Assembly: GCA_936435175.1 (NCBI GenBank)
Contig: OW386537.1
Span: forward strand, 35,280,737-35,344,736
Length of the DNA stretch: 64,000 bases
Reading direction: 5' to 3'
Source: Glyphotaelius pellucidus
Taxonomy: Eukaryota; Arthropoda; Insecta; Trichoptera; Limnephilidae
In this document: piece after piece, positions 12,426 to 23,335 of the stretch
How the letters are laid out: each line of letters begins with the position of its first letter
Position numbering within the stretch: the first letter of the stretch is position 1
Program-made: the position numbers and the translations under genes
Notes under the pieces: model-generated
The model's input: only the letters and a program-made list of their open reading frames with translations
Database searches by the model: none
Told to the model about the DNA's origin: nothing

Positions 12426-12703
12426 GGGGCCGTTTAAATATTACGCAAGCAGATTTTTTGCAATCATTAACTCCCCCCTCCCCCTCATCAGCAAAGCTCT
12501 TACCCCCCCCCATGCTTACGTAAATATTGGTATGTGTTCAAACCAAAATCGACTAAATTTTTGTAGAAAATCCGAAAAAGTAAAAAAAAAATAATATTGA
12601 TACTGCTGACGTAATCACCATCCAGACTCCCCACTCATCAAAAATAAGCAAAGCAAAGTCCCCTCCCCCCCCTGAAGTGCTTATGTAATACTTGAATGGC
12701 CCC
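12426..12703. mobile_element. 278-bp PIF/Harbinger-like MITE with TTA target duplication
   Basis: Termini are GGGGCCGTTTAAATATTACG and, mirrored, GGGGCCATTCAAGTATTACA. TTA lies on both sides (12423-12425 and 12704-12706). Runs of C dominate the subterminal regions. Three-base TTA duplications and GG-starting ends fit PIF/Harbinger. Related ends are seen near 41986 and 62779. Confidence 0.7.
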
Positions 12704-12952
12704 TTACCTCGCAAATGCATTTCAAATCCTAAAATTTTAGAGCCTCTGGTGTACCGGTTGCACCTGGACCGAAGTGCTTCATATTGTATCGTAACAGTGT
12801 ATCTATGTGCATAGTTTGTTTTATGTGCATACTTTTTTTTTCTTCATTTTTTTTCAAAGATTTTTTTTCAAAAACAAACATTTTCAGGATACGAATAACC
12901 TGACAATATTAGAAAATCTCCTACTACCACCACAGTAAGCGGAAAATATTGT

Positions 12953-13045
12953 TTGTGTTGTGATGGAGGACTTAGCCAGCCGAAGAATCGAACAAGCGAT
13001 GCTTGGGTGGGACCCAACGCAATGCCAACTCAGCCACTAACATGT
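12953..13045 (-). repeat. tRNA-derived SINE head
   Basis: Minus strand shows AGTGGCTGAGTTGGCAT (A-box-like) and TTGTTCGATTCTTCGGC (B-box-like), followed by GGCTAAGTCCTCCATCAC. The same unit occurs on the plus strand at 55250-55337, so this is a dispersed SINE family and not a tRNA gene. Confidence 0.6.
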
Positions 13046-13111
13046 CATTTTTGTTCAGTATTATTTTCAGGTATTTATGAATCAAAAGTTATTTGCATTA
13101 GAAATATAAAT

Positions 13112-13117
13112 TTTATT
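13112..13117 (-). terminator. Poly(A) signal of TFIIE alpha
   Basis: AATAAA on the minus strand, 33 bases beyond the TGA stop of the TFIIE alpha gene. Confidence 0.6.
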
Positions 13118-13149
13118 GCAATACAACTTAATTAAAACTAAAAAAAATC

Positions 13150-16100
13150 TCAATCATACATATGGCTATAATACTCCTGGTAAACTTGAATATACGTTTC
13201 TTTCTCAGTAGGGGTCATTTTTGATATGACGTCATCATCAACACTGGAGATAGGAATAGACTTTCCGTTGACCATTACTGTCGGCGCATTGTCCTCAGAT
13301 TCTGAATCATTGCTGTCCATTTCATCTGAAACACACAATAAAATAAACAAACTCTCCCAATAGTATCAGGGGTGAACTCAACACAAGTGAACTCCTAATT
13401 TGTTCACTTTTGGGAACAACTTATATAGTCCTCACAGAAATCATTGTATCTCCTTTACTGCCTTGGTGAGAAATATGATCTAAATTGTGTTAGAAAGAGA
13501 AAACACCACACTTTATATTCAAATTTAAAAGTTAGCCACAGAAAAATTAAAATCTACTCTCTATGAAACCAAATTTCCGACCGCAATTTGAAAACAATTT
13601 ACAAAACTTTGTGAATTTTTGAAGTGAAAACTTCTTTAGCACCATTGTGATTTGAAACTCAATGAAACCGAAGCGAGGACAAAGAGAAAAAGAGACAAAC
13701 ATATACATCTACAGGTTTTAGCCTGCGAGAGAATGAGATAGCAATAAAATATTTATTTATTTTATGGGTACTTGATTCCAATATAATACTATAAATCTAG
13801 GTCCCACGCAAGTTTCCTTTGATCTAGTGGTTTAAAGACAAACGAACGGCCTGACAAACCTTAGCGGCCGGACATTCAGCGAACCAAGGATCGAATCCTA
13901 CTAAATCAAAAAATTTTTTTTTTTTTTTGTAAAATCAATATTCAATCTTCAAACTACTCCAAAATGAAGAGGCAAAGAAAACACAAAAAAGCGACATCTA
14001 GAGATTTCGAAGAAGAAAACTAATAAGATGACTAATAAAATGACCAAATGTGTACGAAAAGATGCAGTAGAATTCAACGACAAAGATATGGAAAAAAATC
14101 ACCTTCACATTCTTGTCTACTTTAGTTTTCTGAAGGATTCACGTCCATCGCATGTGAATTGCACACACTGATTATTTTTATATTTACGTGAAACGAAAAG
14201 AAGGTGAGGTGATAATAATGTATACAATACATTTATCTAATAACATGTGTGTGATTTTCGTTGTCATTAATTTAGTTGAAAAAAATGAGAAGTAATTAAT
14301 TTTTTTTTTTAATGTTGAAATTTGAATATTTCGTAAATGATATGTTTATTTCTAATAATAAAATTTGAAAGCCTTTCACTTCCTTTTTCCTCAAAAAATC
14401 TGATGGTATTGGTTTGATGAGAGAAATGAGTTTGTAAATATTTAGCAAATAAGTTATACAGAACTCAATAAGGTCCATTCTTAAATAGGCAGCAAATAAT
14501 GACAATGAAATAAAATCGTTTGATTTTTTGTTAATTACCTATCATAGAAACATCCTCTTTCTGTTTAAATGGATCCTTCATTTCATCATCGCTTGAGTCA
14601 GAACTCTCCTGACCAGTGCCCTTCAATGTGCTGGCAGCATTGTTACCTGTTGAATATATTGAAAAGGTTATTCATACGTACATAAAAAATATATTAAACA
14701 AAAGTAAAGAATTTATTTTTATTTTCCAGTGATACTTTAAACCACTATGCACCATCATAAAGACCGATGATGAAAATATGATCCGAGATGTGGCTTTGCA
14801 ATAATAATTGAAATACATATTTTTTAAGATCAGTTTTGTGAGAATTAAGTACAGAAACACCTTGAGTTACGTAAAACACGAGTTATGCAATTTCGCAGAT
14901 AGGTAAACAAGAAATCGCGAAAAATTAGAATGAGTAGAGTTGCATAAAATTTTAAAGTCAATTATTCCATTTCAAACATCTAATACTCAAGCGCACTTGC
15001 TTTTGCTTGTTTTGTAAATTTTAATATTAAGAATGATAGGCGTTATCACAGACATTCAAATTGATAGACCAGTCAATCAGGGAAAGGTGAACAAACAAAG
15101 ATGCGCAGAGCGCAGGACGCAACATGACCGTCTCCCTTTCTGCGATTTGTCAATAATGAATCTGACAGCACATGCAACTCACATTGTAATATCACTATCC
15201 AGTCCTCGAAAATAAAATCGGCTAATGAATTTTAATCCTTTTATAATGGCCCGTAAATTGCTGGCTGCGTAAAAAATTTAACCACCAATCTCAAATCTGA
15301 TAAACAAAAATTCAGACTTGTTTCCAAAATTTAATATTTTGTTACAGACACATTTATAAATGTGTTATAATTTACCCACCTCACTCAGTTTTAGAGTTGC
15401 TAAGCCAGGCAGTTCTTTTAAAATAGGAACATTCAGATCCTGTGCAGAAAATTCCCATAATGGACTGCGCAGCAAATATTTGCCTTACGTTGGTAAACCT
15501 TACTTATCAGCGCAGGGTCTGGCTACTTCAGTAATCAATGTACGACTGACAAAGCATTCTCAAACCCTTCTGGTGCTAAAAATGTGGTATGTGGTTTGCC
15601 TCCAGTTCATCGAAACCTGATTTCATTTTCAGTTAGGGCAAGTCGTATCAATTTGGATGTCTACGAGCGGTATGCATATTATCCAGTGCATTAATAGAAA
15701 TGATCGAATGCATTTAGCAGTAGAAAATTACAAACCTGAATTCTGTTTTTCGTGAGCAAGCAAAACGGACATGATGTCGTCTGTTTTATCCTTAGGATTA
15801 GCTTTTTGGCTAGTAGCGTTTGTAGCTGCCTTCTCCAAAATTGCGTCCGTAGAGTGGTTGCTATCATTCTGAAACAATGCAAAAGAAAAAAAACATTAAG
15901 TTAAAAACACATTCAGCTTTGAAAGATGTTCATTTTGAGATGCTGAGGGGTTGACCATGGTAAAAAAAAAACGTCACCATTGGACGGATCATATAATTTC
16001 ACAGGAATTCTTTCTTCTTGTTGTGTACAACGAAAAAACTAGGCGGCACACTCTGGATACACAAGAACTGGAGTCCAGAGCTATATTACCGGAAAGTAAG

Positions 16101-19100
16101 TTTTTTTATCATCAGCAGATCTTTCAATCTTGACTCCGTAGCAACTAGTGGCCATAAATAAAAATGATATGACTATCTGTAGAATACTCTATCACAAAAT
16201 TAATAATTTTGAAGAATAGTCCTCTATTCTGGAGCTAAGGAAAGGTTGCCACCTTACAGATAACTTTTTGCACTACCAACCTCCACCAAAATCTACAAAG
16301 GCACAGTCATAATTTCAAAGCAAGCATGCTCAGTAGAAGATTTCGCCTTTGCAGTACCACTGTAAAAAGGACTCTCTTCCTCTCCTTCCGCACAACGTTG
16401 TATACATGCGAACTTTAGGCAAACTACAAAAAGAGTAGTATAGAAAGACTTCGGATCACATTCGGATAACGCCTTTCGCATAATGCTTGGTCTCCCCAGA
16501 CATTGCAGCGCCTCCCGGATGTAAACGGAGATGCAAGTTCCCGGTTATGCAGCCCTTATCAGATCCAGGGTGGCAGGAATGAGGGAAAGAATAAGTAACT
16601 CTGGAAATATCCTCACCGTGGAAGAAAAATATTAGCTTCTAAGTAGTCAAGTACCTTAAAGGTTCATTATTATTGTTATTTTTTCTCTTTATTATTACTA
16701 TTATTTTATTATTTGTTTCTTGTTTTTCATGTATGCGGCTGGCAGCGACAAAAAAATTGGCAATGGCGAGCGATATGCTGAAATAGGCCAAAATCAAATG
16801 ATCTTTTATCTTTTATAGCTAAATCCGTTGGCCCCATAAAACAAATTTGACCGGTCAAATAACTATAATTTAATTGTTTGCCCTTAATGAGCGGCTCTGG
16901 AATTTTCGTTTTGCCACGGCCATTCGCATACTATTAATTATATTCACTTGCTTTTGTAATGTATGTCTTTATGGAATGTGTGGGACTGCACTAACCTCCC
17001 CACAAGCCAGAATAAACATCTTATTATTATAAACTTCGGAAAGTATAGCAAGACTTCATTAGAAACAGAAAGTTTGTACCAAATCAAAGTGCTAAAGTTG
17101 CAAAAGGCTGGACCAGCAATGTCTGGGGTGCGCAATTTTCGTGTATTATGCCGTGTTACGCTTCCTCCTCCTTTAGCCGACGTTTCGGACAACCTTGCAG
17201 TGTCCATCATCTGCCCTGATGATGGAGTGCAAGTCAATCATGGTAATATTTTTGCACGAGAATCTCAAATCATTACAGTAGAGTAATATTAACCTGAGCA
17301 TCAGCCCCGATGACCGTGCTCTCCACCATCCAGACGGGGCGCTCCTTGCGCTGAGTGCCGTCCTGGGAAGCGCCCGCCGCAGCCGCACTGCCCGAAATGT
17401 TAATGTCCACGCGAGTCTCCTCAGTGGCGAAACCACCTCTGCGAGTCGCCTCTCCTGACCAGATCTCGCTGCCGCCAGACTTCATGCCCGGTTGTTTGTT
17501 GAGTATGCTGAAAAATATTGCACATTGAAAATGTTGATAATCTAATTTATTCCTTATTCTGAAAAATGGGGAGGTTAGTACAATCCCACACATCATTCAC
17601 AATGAAACAATTTTACTACATTTTGTTTTCTTGCCATTTCAAATGCCTTAATTTACGTCAAAGTGAGATTTCTCGGCTCCCCCTCATATAAAAATTTATG
17701 ACAAAATTGCACTACTTTCATTACATAAAGATTTTTTAATAAAAATAATATCCCACAATCAAATATTAGCAAAAGAATTATTTCTTTTGGAGGACTAACT
17801 GTACCACTAGTATGAATTATTCAGTACACCCAAGTGCAATATCGTTTCTTATACAAGATCAAAGAAACCGCATGTATTAGAATATACAATTAATGAAATT
17901 ATTCTCCAACACCTTAACCAAATCAAACATCTAGGAATTATTTACGACAGCAAACTAACTTTTCACCAACACATCGATGATTTAATAAGCAGAGCATACA
18001 GGCTTCTCGGCTTCGTAATTAGAAACTCATATCCGTTTCGTAACACAAAAACACTGACGTTATTATATAACACACTAGTCCTGAGTGTACTTGAGTCAAA
18101 TTCGATCATCTGGGCCCCACACGAATTAACACACTTTACGCGTTGAAAGAGTCCATAAGAAATTTTTAAGGTTTTTATTCTCGCGGCTCTATGGACGTTA
18201 CCCTTGGCTTTACCCATCCATTTATATATTAGGCATGACCAATTACCACTCCCTAGAGACACGTAGAGGTATTGCTTTGCTTAAATATTTTTTTCAATTA
18301 ATGAACGGTCACTTATCTAATAATGAGATACTGGCCCAATTAAATTTTTTTGTACCAGAGTCTCACTCTCGAGGCGTCTTCACAACCTCCTATATAGTAG
18401 AGCAAGCCGCACTAATTTATTTATGAACTCACCTCTGGGGAGAGCTACGTGCTTTTTGAATGCAGTGGATTAAAAATTAGATTTATTTTTTGTGTCCTAT
18501 AGCGCATTTGTAAGATTTTTGGCATTGCATATTTTTATTTTTTATTTTTTTTTATTAGCAACTATATAGAATAATTGTACATACAAAATAAAATGATGAA
18601 TTTAACGTTAAATATTGCAATTGCAATATACACTGCATAAATGGTACAATTATAACGTCTTAGGCTATATTGCCTGTAATTGTTATAAATAAATGTACAA
18701 CTTATATATAAATAAATAAATAAATAAATTATAACAGCACACCATCATCATTTAAGGGTATAAAATTATTCAATAAATTAATACGATCAGAAGAAAACTA
18801 TGACGATTATAATTTTTTTTGATTATCATTCCTTTGTATCATTTATAACTTACCTATATTTTTATTACTTTTATTGTATTTTCTTACAAAATTACTAATA
18901 GTTTTTGTAATAATATCCTAAATTTAGGCACAAGAATCTGCTTTATTAGAGGAGTGATTGATATATTATATTGTAAAATTGTAACACTAAAAATGTTTCA
19001 GACAATAAAAAAAATAAAACCCGATGAAGTATAATCATAATCAAAACCAGTAGGGTTTCTTAAAGTGGGGTCCATGACATGAGTGTTGGGGGACCACAGG

Positions 19101-21275
19101 CCCCTAGTTCACTCTTAAATATTTATTAGAAATATCACGCAGTAATTGGCATATCGTTCTCCTTGAGTCCAAACAACAGCATCTTTCTCATTAATCTAGT
19201 TATGATATAAATTAGTTAAGTTCATTAGTTAACCTAACCTACTAACTACCACTAACATTTTAAACTGACCAATAAAAGTGATTTAAAAAAACCTGTCAAA
19301 TCAAAAGTGATTTGATATGAACATTTATTTATTTATCTGTAAAAATATACTAACCCTCGTATGGTGTTTATATCAGTAGGTTCGGGCTCGAGGATTTCTG
19401 GCGACAGTTTGATGCCCTCCACTTCGCGCAGAAGAATGTAGAGTGGCTCAAGCTGTTCGTTGTATTTGGCTAGAAGTAATCGTGAATCCTTTTTGGGAAG
19501 AGCTGATTGATCTTCCTCTACCACCGAGTTGCAGAATGTGCAGTGGAACTCTTGCGACATGAAGTCGAATAGCTGATCTGCCTAAGGAATGATTACAAAT
19601 AAAACAGTATTAATCATTTTTATTTTGTCGTAAATATGTAGAGCGTTCACGTATGTCAATGTTCTTGTACCTCTAAATCTGTGAAAGTTTTACAACAGCC
19701 CGGACATTTGAAACTGGCACGGCTCGTGGCATCCCTTTCCTCAGTCTCCATTCGTTTTCTCATTAGATCTAATTTATACTTGACCACATTGACAAATGTT
19801 TTATAATTAATGAAATAGTAATTTACTTTCTGAGCTTTGCCATCGGGACCTAGAAAAGAGCGTCAAAATTAATAGTCTCAAAGAAATAAGGTACTACAGA
19901 TAATACACGTATTGACATTTGGAAAATCGGTTAATAGCATAGACATCCAAGAATTGTCCTAACATGAAATCAGGGTATCATTTTGATGAACTACGACATC
20001 AGTCGTATATTGACCACCGAAGAGCGCACATTGAAATAACCAGACCCTGGGCAGAAAGATAAAGTTCGCTAGAGTAAGCTAAAGGTTTGCTCATTCCCCT
20101 TTCATCCGCGTATCCACGAATCAAGAGCCGGTTGATTTGTGAGCATACTCAATATGAACAGTCATTGACACAAAGGCTCATTAGGAGCATGCTGTCTTGC
20201 TATCAATGAGCGTGTGTGTCAGTACCATAATAGTTGCAATGTCGGCAGCTTTCTTTAGGGCATTTATTTGTGAGTAACCTCGGTTTCTCTTCTCCAAATA
20301 AGGGATTCATTGGATGAGGTGCATGAGGCAATACTTTTTGTTGCATAGTATAGGTAGTTTGAAAATTAATTATTCTTTTCATGTCGATGGTGAAAAAAAA
20401 TCGCTATTAAAGAAAATATGATGTTTATATTTCACCTGTTTCCATTTTCAAGCGAACTTGAATAAATTTATCGTTGCGAAGTGTGGATATTCGAGCTCTT
20501 AGCATTTTACGTTCAAATTTTAGCAGCTCGCAAATATCATCTTCCTTCATACCTAAAATCAAGCGTGTACTTCCGTTAAAACATCTTTCTTAATTAAAAA
20601 AAAATATATATGTATATATATAAAATACCTACCAAAATACATTACTATCTACTGTACGTCTATTTGTGTTATGCTATTTAAAAATAAATTGTTAAGCCTA
20701 CAAACTGTACAATCGAAATTGGCTGGATCGGAATTATCTTCTTATACATGAAAATCAATATTTGTTTGTTCGTATTTTATTTGCTGCCATACTGTTCATT
20801 CGATTGCGATGAAACTTTGATGATGTTGTGTGTGTACCCGTGAAGGTTATAGGCTATATATAATGGTAAGCTCTGGTGTTATGAAATTTGTATAAATGAA
20901 TATGCGTTTATTTCATAAATTTTAGCGGTAGAAAGGAAATGCAGGAGAGGGGGTGGGAATGGGGGAGGTGGGGTTAACGGGAGGGGTGACGAGGATGAGG
21001 GAAGACGGGGAAGGTGGAAGGGGAATGCAGGAGGGGAAGGGGACTCGGGAGGTGAACGGGGATGCAAGGGAAAGGACATGAAGGGAGAATCAATTTATTT
21101 CTTTGAATGGCATTGCACGCCAGGTACCAGCAAATTCATAATAATACTTACAAGGGTTTCGAACAAGCATGTCAACAATGAGAGCATCATCGATGCAATA
21201 AAAGCCCCGGACCACAAGCCTCGCCAATTGCTTCAAACTACTTGGAACCTCAGTGACGAGCCTCTCTTCAGACAT
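13150..21275 (-). CDS. TfIIEalpha: General transcription factor IIE subunit 1 (TFIIE alpha), 8 exons, 425 aa
   Basis: Large subunit of TFIIE; it recruits and stimulates TFIIH in the RNA polymerase II pre-initiation complex. Exons in coding order: 21275-21152, 20552-20436, 19849-19671, 19581-19355, 17507-17294, 15868-15736, 14646-14539, 13325-13150. Every junction is GT-AG and phases join without a break. Exons 1-2 encode the winged-helix TFE/TFIIE domain (RLVVRGFY, DICELLKFERKMLR). Exon 3 has NYYFINYKTFVNVVKYKLD and the first zinc cysteines (CPGC). Exon 4 has the second pair (CTFC) plus the helical tail ending EILEPEPTDI. Exons 5-7 are low-complexity linker, and exons 7-8 include the acidic C-terminal region (SSDSSDDE, DSNDSESED). 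Length is close to the human 439 aa. Introns carry a reverse-transcriptase relic, LINE tails, a SINE-like unit and a purine-rich tract. Confidence 0.95.
13619..13740. repeat. Dispersed repeat, copy 1 (second copy at 49882-50096)
   Basis: AAACTTCTTTAGCACC-TTGTGATTTGAAACTC followed by AGAGACAAAC-ATACATCTA and GCGAGAGAATGAGA is shared with 49882-50010. In the second copy the unit ends with an inverted GGTTTCACTTC near 50080, suggesting a MITE-like element. It is in TFIIE alpha intron 7. Confidence 0.5.
13815..13935 (+). repeat. tRNA-derived SINE-like unit
   Basis: An A-box-like TAGTGGTTTAAAG and a B-box-like AAGGATCGAATCC are about 65 bp apart, followed by a T-run of 15 (about 13914-13928). Pol III promoter spacing and the oligo-T suggest a SINE. 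It is in TFIIE alpha intron 7. Confidence 0.45.
16945..17035 (+). mobile_element. LINE 3' tail fragment (GTGGGACTGCA family)
   Basis: TTATGGAATGTGTGGGACTGCA, CCCCACAAGCCAGAATAAACA and then (TTATTA)n recur, on the opposite strand, at 17525-17605, 39895-39990 and 42140-42215. The shared tail ending in ATT-type microsatellite is typical of LINEs that end in short tandem repeats. No coding part remains. Confidence 0.5.
17880..18430 (+). mobile_element. Non-LTR reverse-transcriptase remnant (Jockey-like)
   Basis: The plus strand encodes a broken C-terminal reverse-transcriptase segment: IKHLGIIYDSKLTFHQHID, LLGFVIRNSYPF, TLLYNTLVLSVLESNSIIWA, then frameshifts and stops. This is the thumb region of Jockey-clade LINEs. 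A (ATAA)n tail is at about 18710-18730. It lies in TFIIE alpha intron 4, antisense to the gene. Confidence 0.75.
20935..21075. repeat. Purine-rich G/A tract in TFIIE alpha intron 1
   Basis: About 140 bases of almost pure G and A on the plus strand (C and U on the pre-mRNA) with many GGG-GGGG runs. A similar tract is at 49110-49215 in another gene's intron. It would act as a polypyrimidine stretch in the minus-strand transcript and could form G-quadruplex in DNA; both are inferences. Confidence 0.6.
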
Positions 21276-21886
21276 TGTAAGGAGTTCTTTCTATTGTTAT
21301 TCAATGACCTGCAAATAATAACACTTGTTCAGTAAAAATACATGAAAGGAAGAACTAGAACTACTAGAAATGGGTAAATTTTCGCTTGGTGCAAATTTTA
21401 AAATAAATCATGTCTGAGGATTTCGAAAAGTCAAAATACATATTTAATTGATGTTTTTGTCAGCGGAAAAAAATAAAGAGATTTGATGGCGGTACGGTAA
21501 TCAATTAAAAATTATTATGCGTGTATAAATGTCTGACGGACTCCGTGGTTAAGGGTAAGGCTCTTAAGTAATCTTAGTTTGAAAAAACCTAAGGTCAGCC
21601 ATTTTTAAAACTTTTATGTTTGCTTGCAAAAATTTTATATTTCAATAAATATGTTTATTTCGAATTATAAAATTTGAAAGTGTATTTTATCACCTTTTGA
21701 AAACAGTTTTTAGTTTTTGGATACATTCAGAAATATTCCTTTTATTTTGATTTTTCGCAAAACAGAAATATTTAACCCTCCGACAAAATATGGTCGAAGA
21801 CCGGGGTTAAAGGATAGTCTGACCTGTAAGCCACGTCCACTAAGCCCGGTGAGTTGTCAGTTGCGTTAGGTCTGGTTGCCCTAGTG

Positions 21887-22807
21887 CAACCATACTCAAC
21901 ATGCGGCCCGCCAAGCTTTTGTGTGCGGCCCTAAACACATTTATTATGAGGAACATGATTTAAAAAATATATTATTTTATTTCGAATATCTTGAAATTCA
22001 TATTGACTTTGACGCACAGAAAGTGACACCCGAAGAGTATTGTCATTATGGTCCACATCAGAGCTGGTATAATGCCTGGATCACACACTCTGAGTAGATG
22101 GGCGAGGCAACAAAATGAAACTAGGCCGAGAGAGTTGGATGGACAAGTAGATGTTTACACGTAATTTTAAATTTGGCATCGAGTCAGTCAGTCAATTCAG
22201 TTGCAACGCTGCAGACTAGCGTGACAATGGATCGCAGGTGCGAGCGAAGTGAAAGTGGCGAGTACGCAACGAGTGAATGTTTATGCCTGCCGAGTGGGCA
22301 AGCGAGTCAGTGCGTGGAAGGGCGGGGGTGGGCACTGGGCCTAGTAAATAGAACAGGGTCCGAGTGACTGTCTCGCCCTTTTACTCGGTGATGTGTTTAC
22401 ACGTACCGAGCACTCGGCCTAGTTTATTCCCAAAAAACAAATATTTGACACGTGCAAATAATTTATTAATAAAAGAGCTGTTTCTGGAAACCACCAAATC
22501 AATTATAATGCATAAAAAGTGGTTAATATCAGCTGTTTAAAGCGATGCACTAGTAGTCTCAGGTACCTACTTGCAAACTTTAACAGCATTTTTTGCTGTC
22601 TTATTGTTTTGTTATAATTTAATTACCCATAATGGCGGGAGTGTCTTCAAAATGCAATCGAAAAATGTCCGATGAAAAGTGTTAAAGAGGGGGTTTCAAG
22701 ATTTTTTTTTCGTCATACCAGTATAGCATTGCGGACCGCGTAACTTTACAAATATGTGTATGTGGCCTGAAGAGAAAAAGCATGTTGTATGTAATTGAGT
22801 ATCGTTG
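21887..22807. mobile_element. 921-bp hAT-like element with 8-bp duplication CCCTAGTG
   Basis: Inverted ends read CAACCATACTCAA and CAACGATACTCAA; the exact 8-mer CCCTAGTG precedes the left end (21879-21886) and follows the right end (22808-22815). Inside, AAACTAGGCCGAG near 22120 is mirrored by CTCGGCCTAGTTT near 22420, so a smaller inverted-repeat unit may be nested. No transposase is seen; it is non-autonomous. Confidence 0.85.
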
Positions 22808-22974
22808 CCCTAGTGCCCACCTCTTTTCCCTTTCCTCCTTGCCTCAGTGCCTAACTCTTGTGTAATCTCTGCTTTGTACCAAAGAACGTTATATTTGATT
22901 ATTGTATTTACGGCCTGTATGATAAAAGGATGGTTCAGATGTCATACATTTGATTACTTTTTTTTTAATGTGAA

Positions 22975-23212
22975 CCGCACAAGAGGACCAACTGCTCCCG
23001 TCTGGAGCCAATAAGACTATGGCATCCCCAACTGGGGAACGTTGTGAAGCTGAATGTTGTGAGGAGGGGAAGGAGATGGGGAAGTACCTGGCTATTCAGA
23101 TCTGGTCACCAAACATGGCTAAAGCCATTCAAGCAATGTTTCAATTCTTGCAAAGTCTCACACTAGGGAGATACTGAGAGTATCTTCCATTCTGGAATGT
23201 ACCACAATTTTT
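22975..23212 (+). repeat. Dispersed 240-bp repeat, plus copy
   Basis: Contains ACTATGGCATCCCCAA, GTACCTGGCTATTCAGATCT, GCTAAAGCCATT and GATACTGAGAGTATCTT. Related copies are at 47510-47705 (+), 56525-56725 (+), 57400-57600 (-), 63095-63335 (-) and, partly, about 51880-51950 (-). No coding potential; the class is unknown. Confidence 0.7.
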
Positions 23213-23257
23213 TTAATTAGTTTTGAAATGACACAAATTAATCAAATAAAATTTATT

Positions 23258-23335
23258 TGCGCACGCAGGGTTTTGAACCTGCAATCTTAGGATCACTAGT
23301 CGAGAGCCTCCCCCCTCAACTACGTAGACCGTAAT
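23258..23335 (-). repeat. tRNA-like SINE head
   Basis: Minus strand reads GGTCTACGTAGTTGAGGG as a degenerate A-box arm, then CTAGTGATCCTAAG and GCAGGTTCAAAACCCTGC as a clear T-arm with B-box. The 5' half lacks a proper D-arm, so a SINE or tRNA pseudogene is preferred. Confidence 0.5.

Larger units (their letters stand above)
9002..13149. other. Intergenic region upstream of AFG1L and downstream of TFIIE alpha
   Basis: No conserved gene was recognised. It contains the AFG1L promoter side (9002-9250), a region with scattered TTCCTTCTTCCAA-like motifs (9730-10320), coding-like degenerate repeats (10640-11310), one end of a hAT element (about 11860-11937), a Harbinger-like MITE (12426-12703) and a SINE (about 12953-13045). 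Several open frames of 60-105 codons are present but none shows family features. Confidence 0.5.

Noticed and set aside
23258..23335. A functional tRNA gene on the minus strand
   Set aside because: The T-arm and B-box are good but the D-arm and acceptor stem do not pair; kept only as a SINE-like head.
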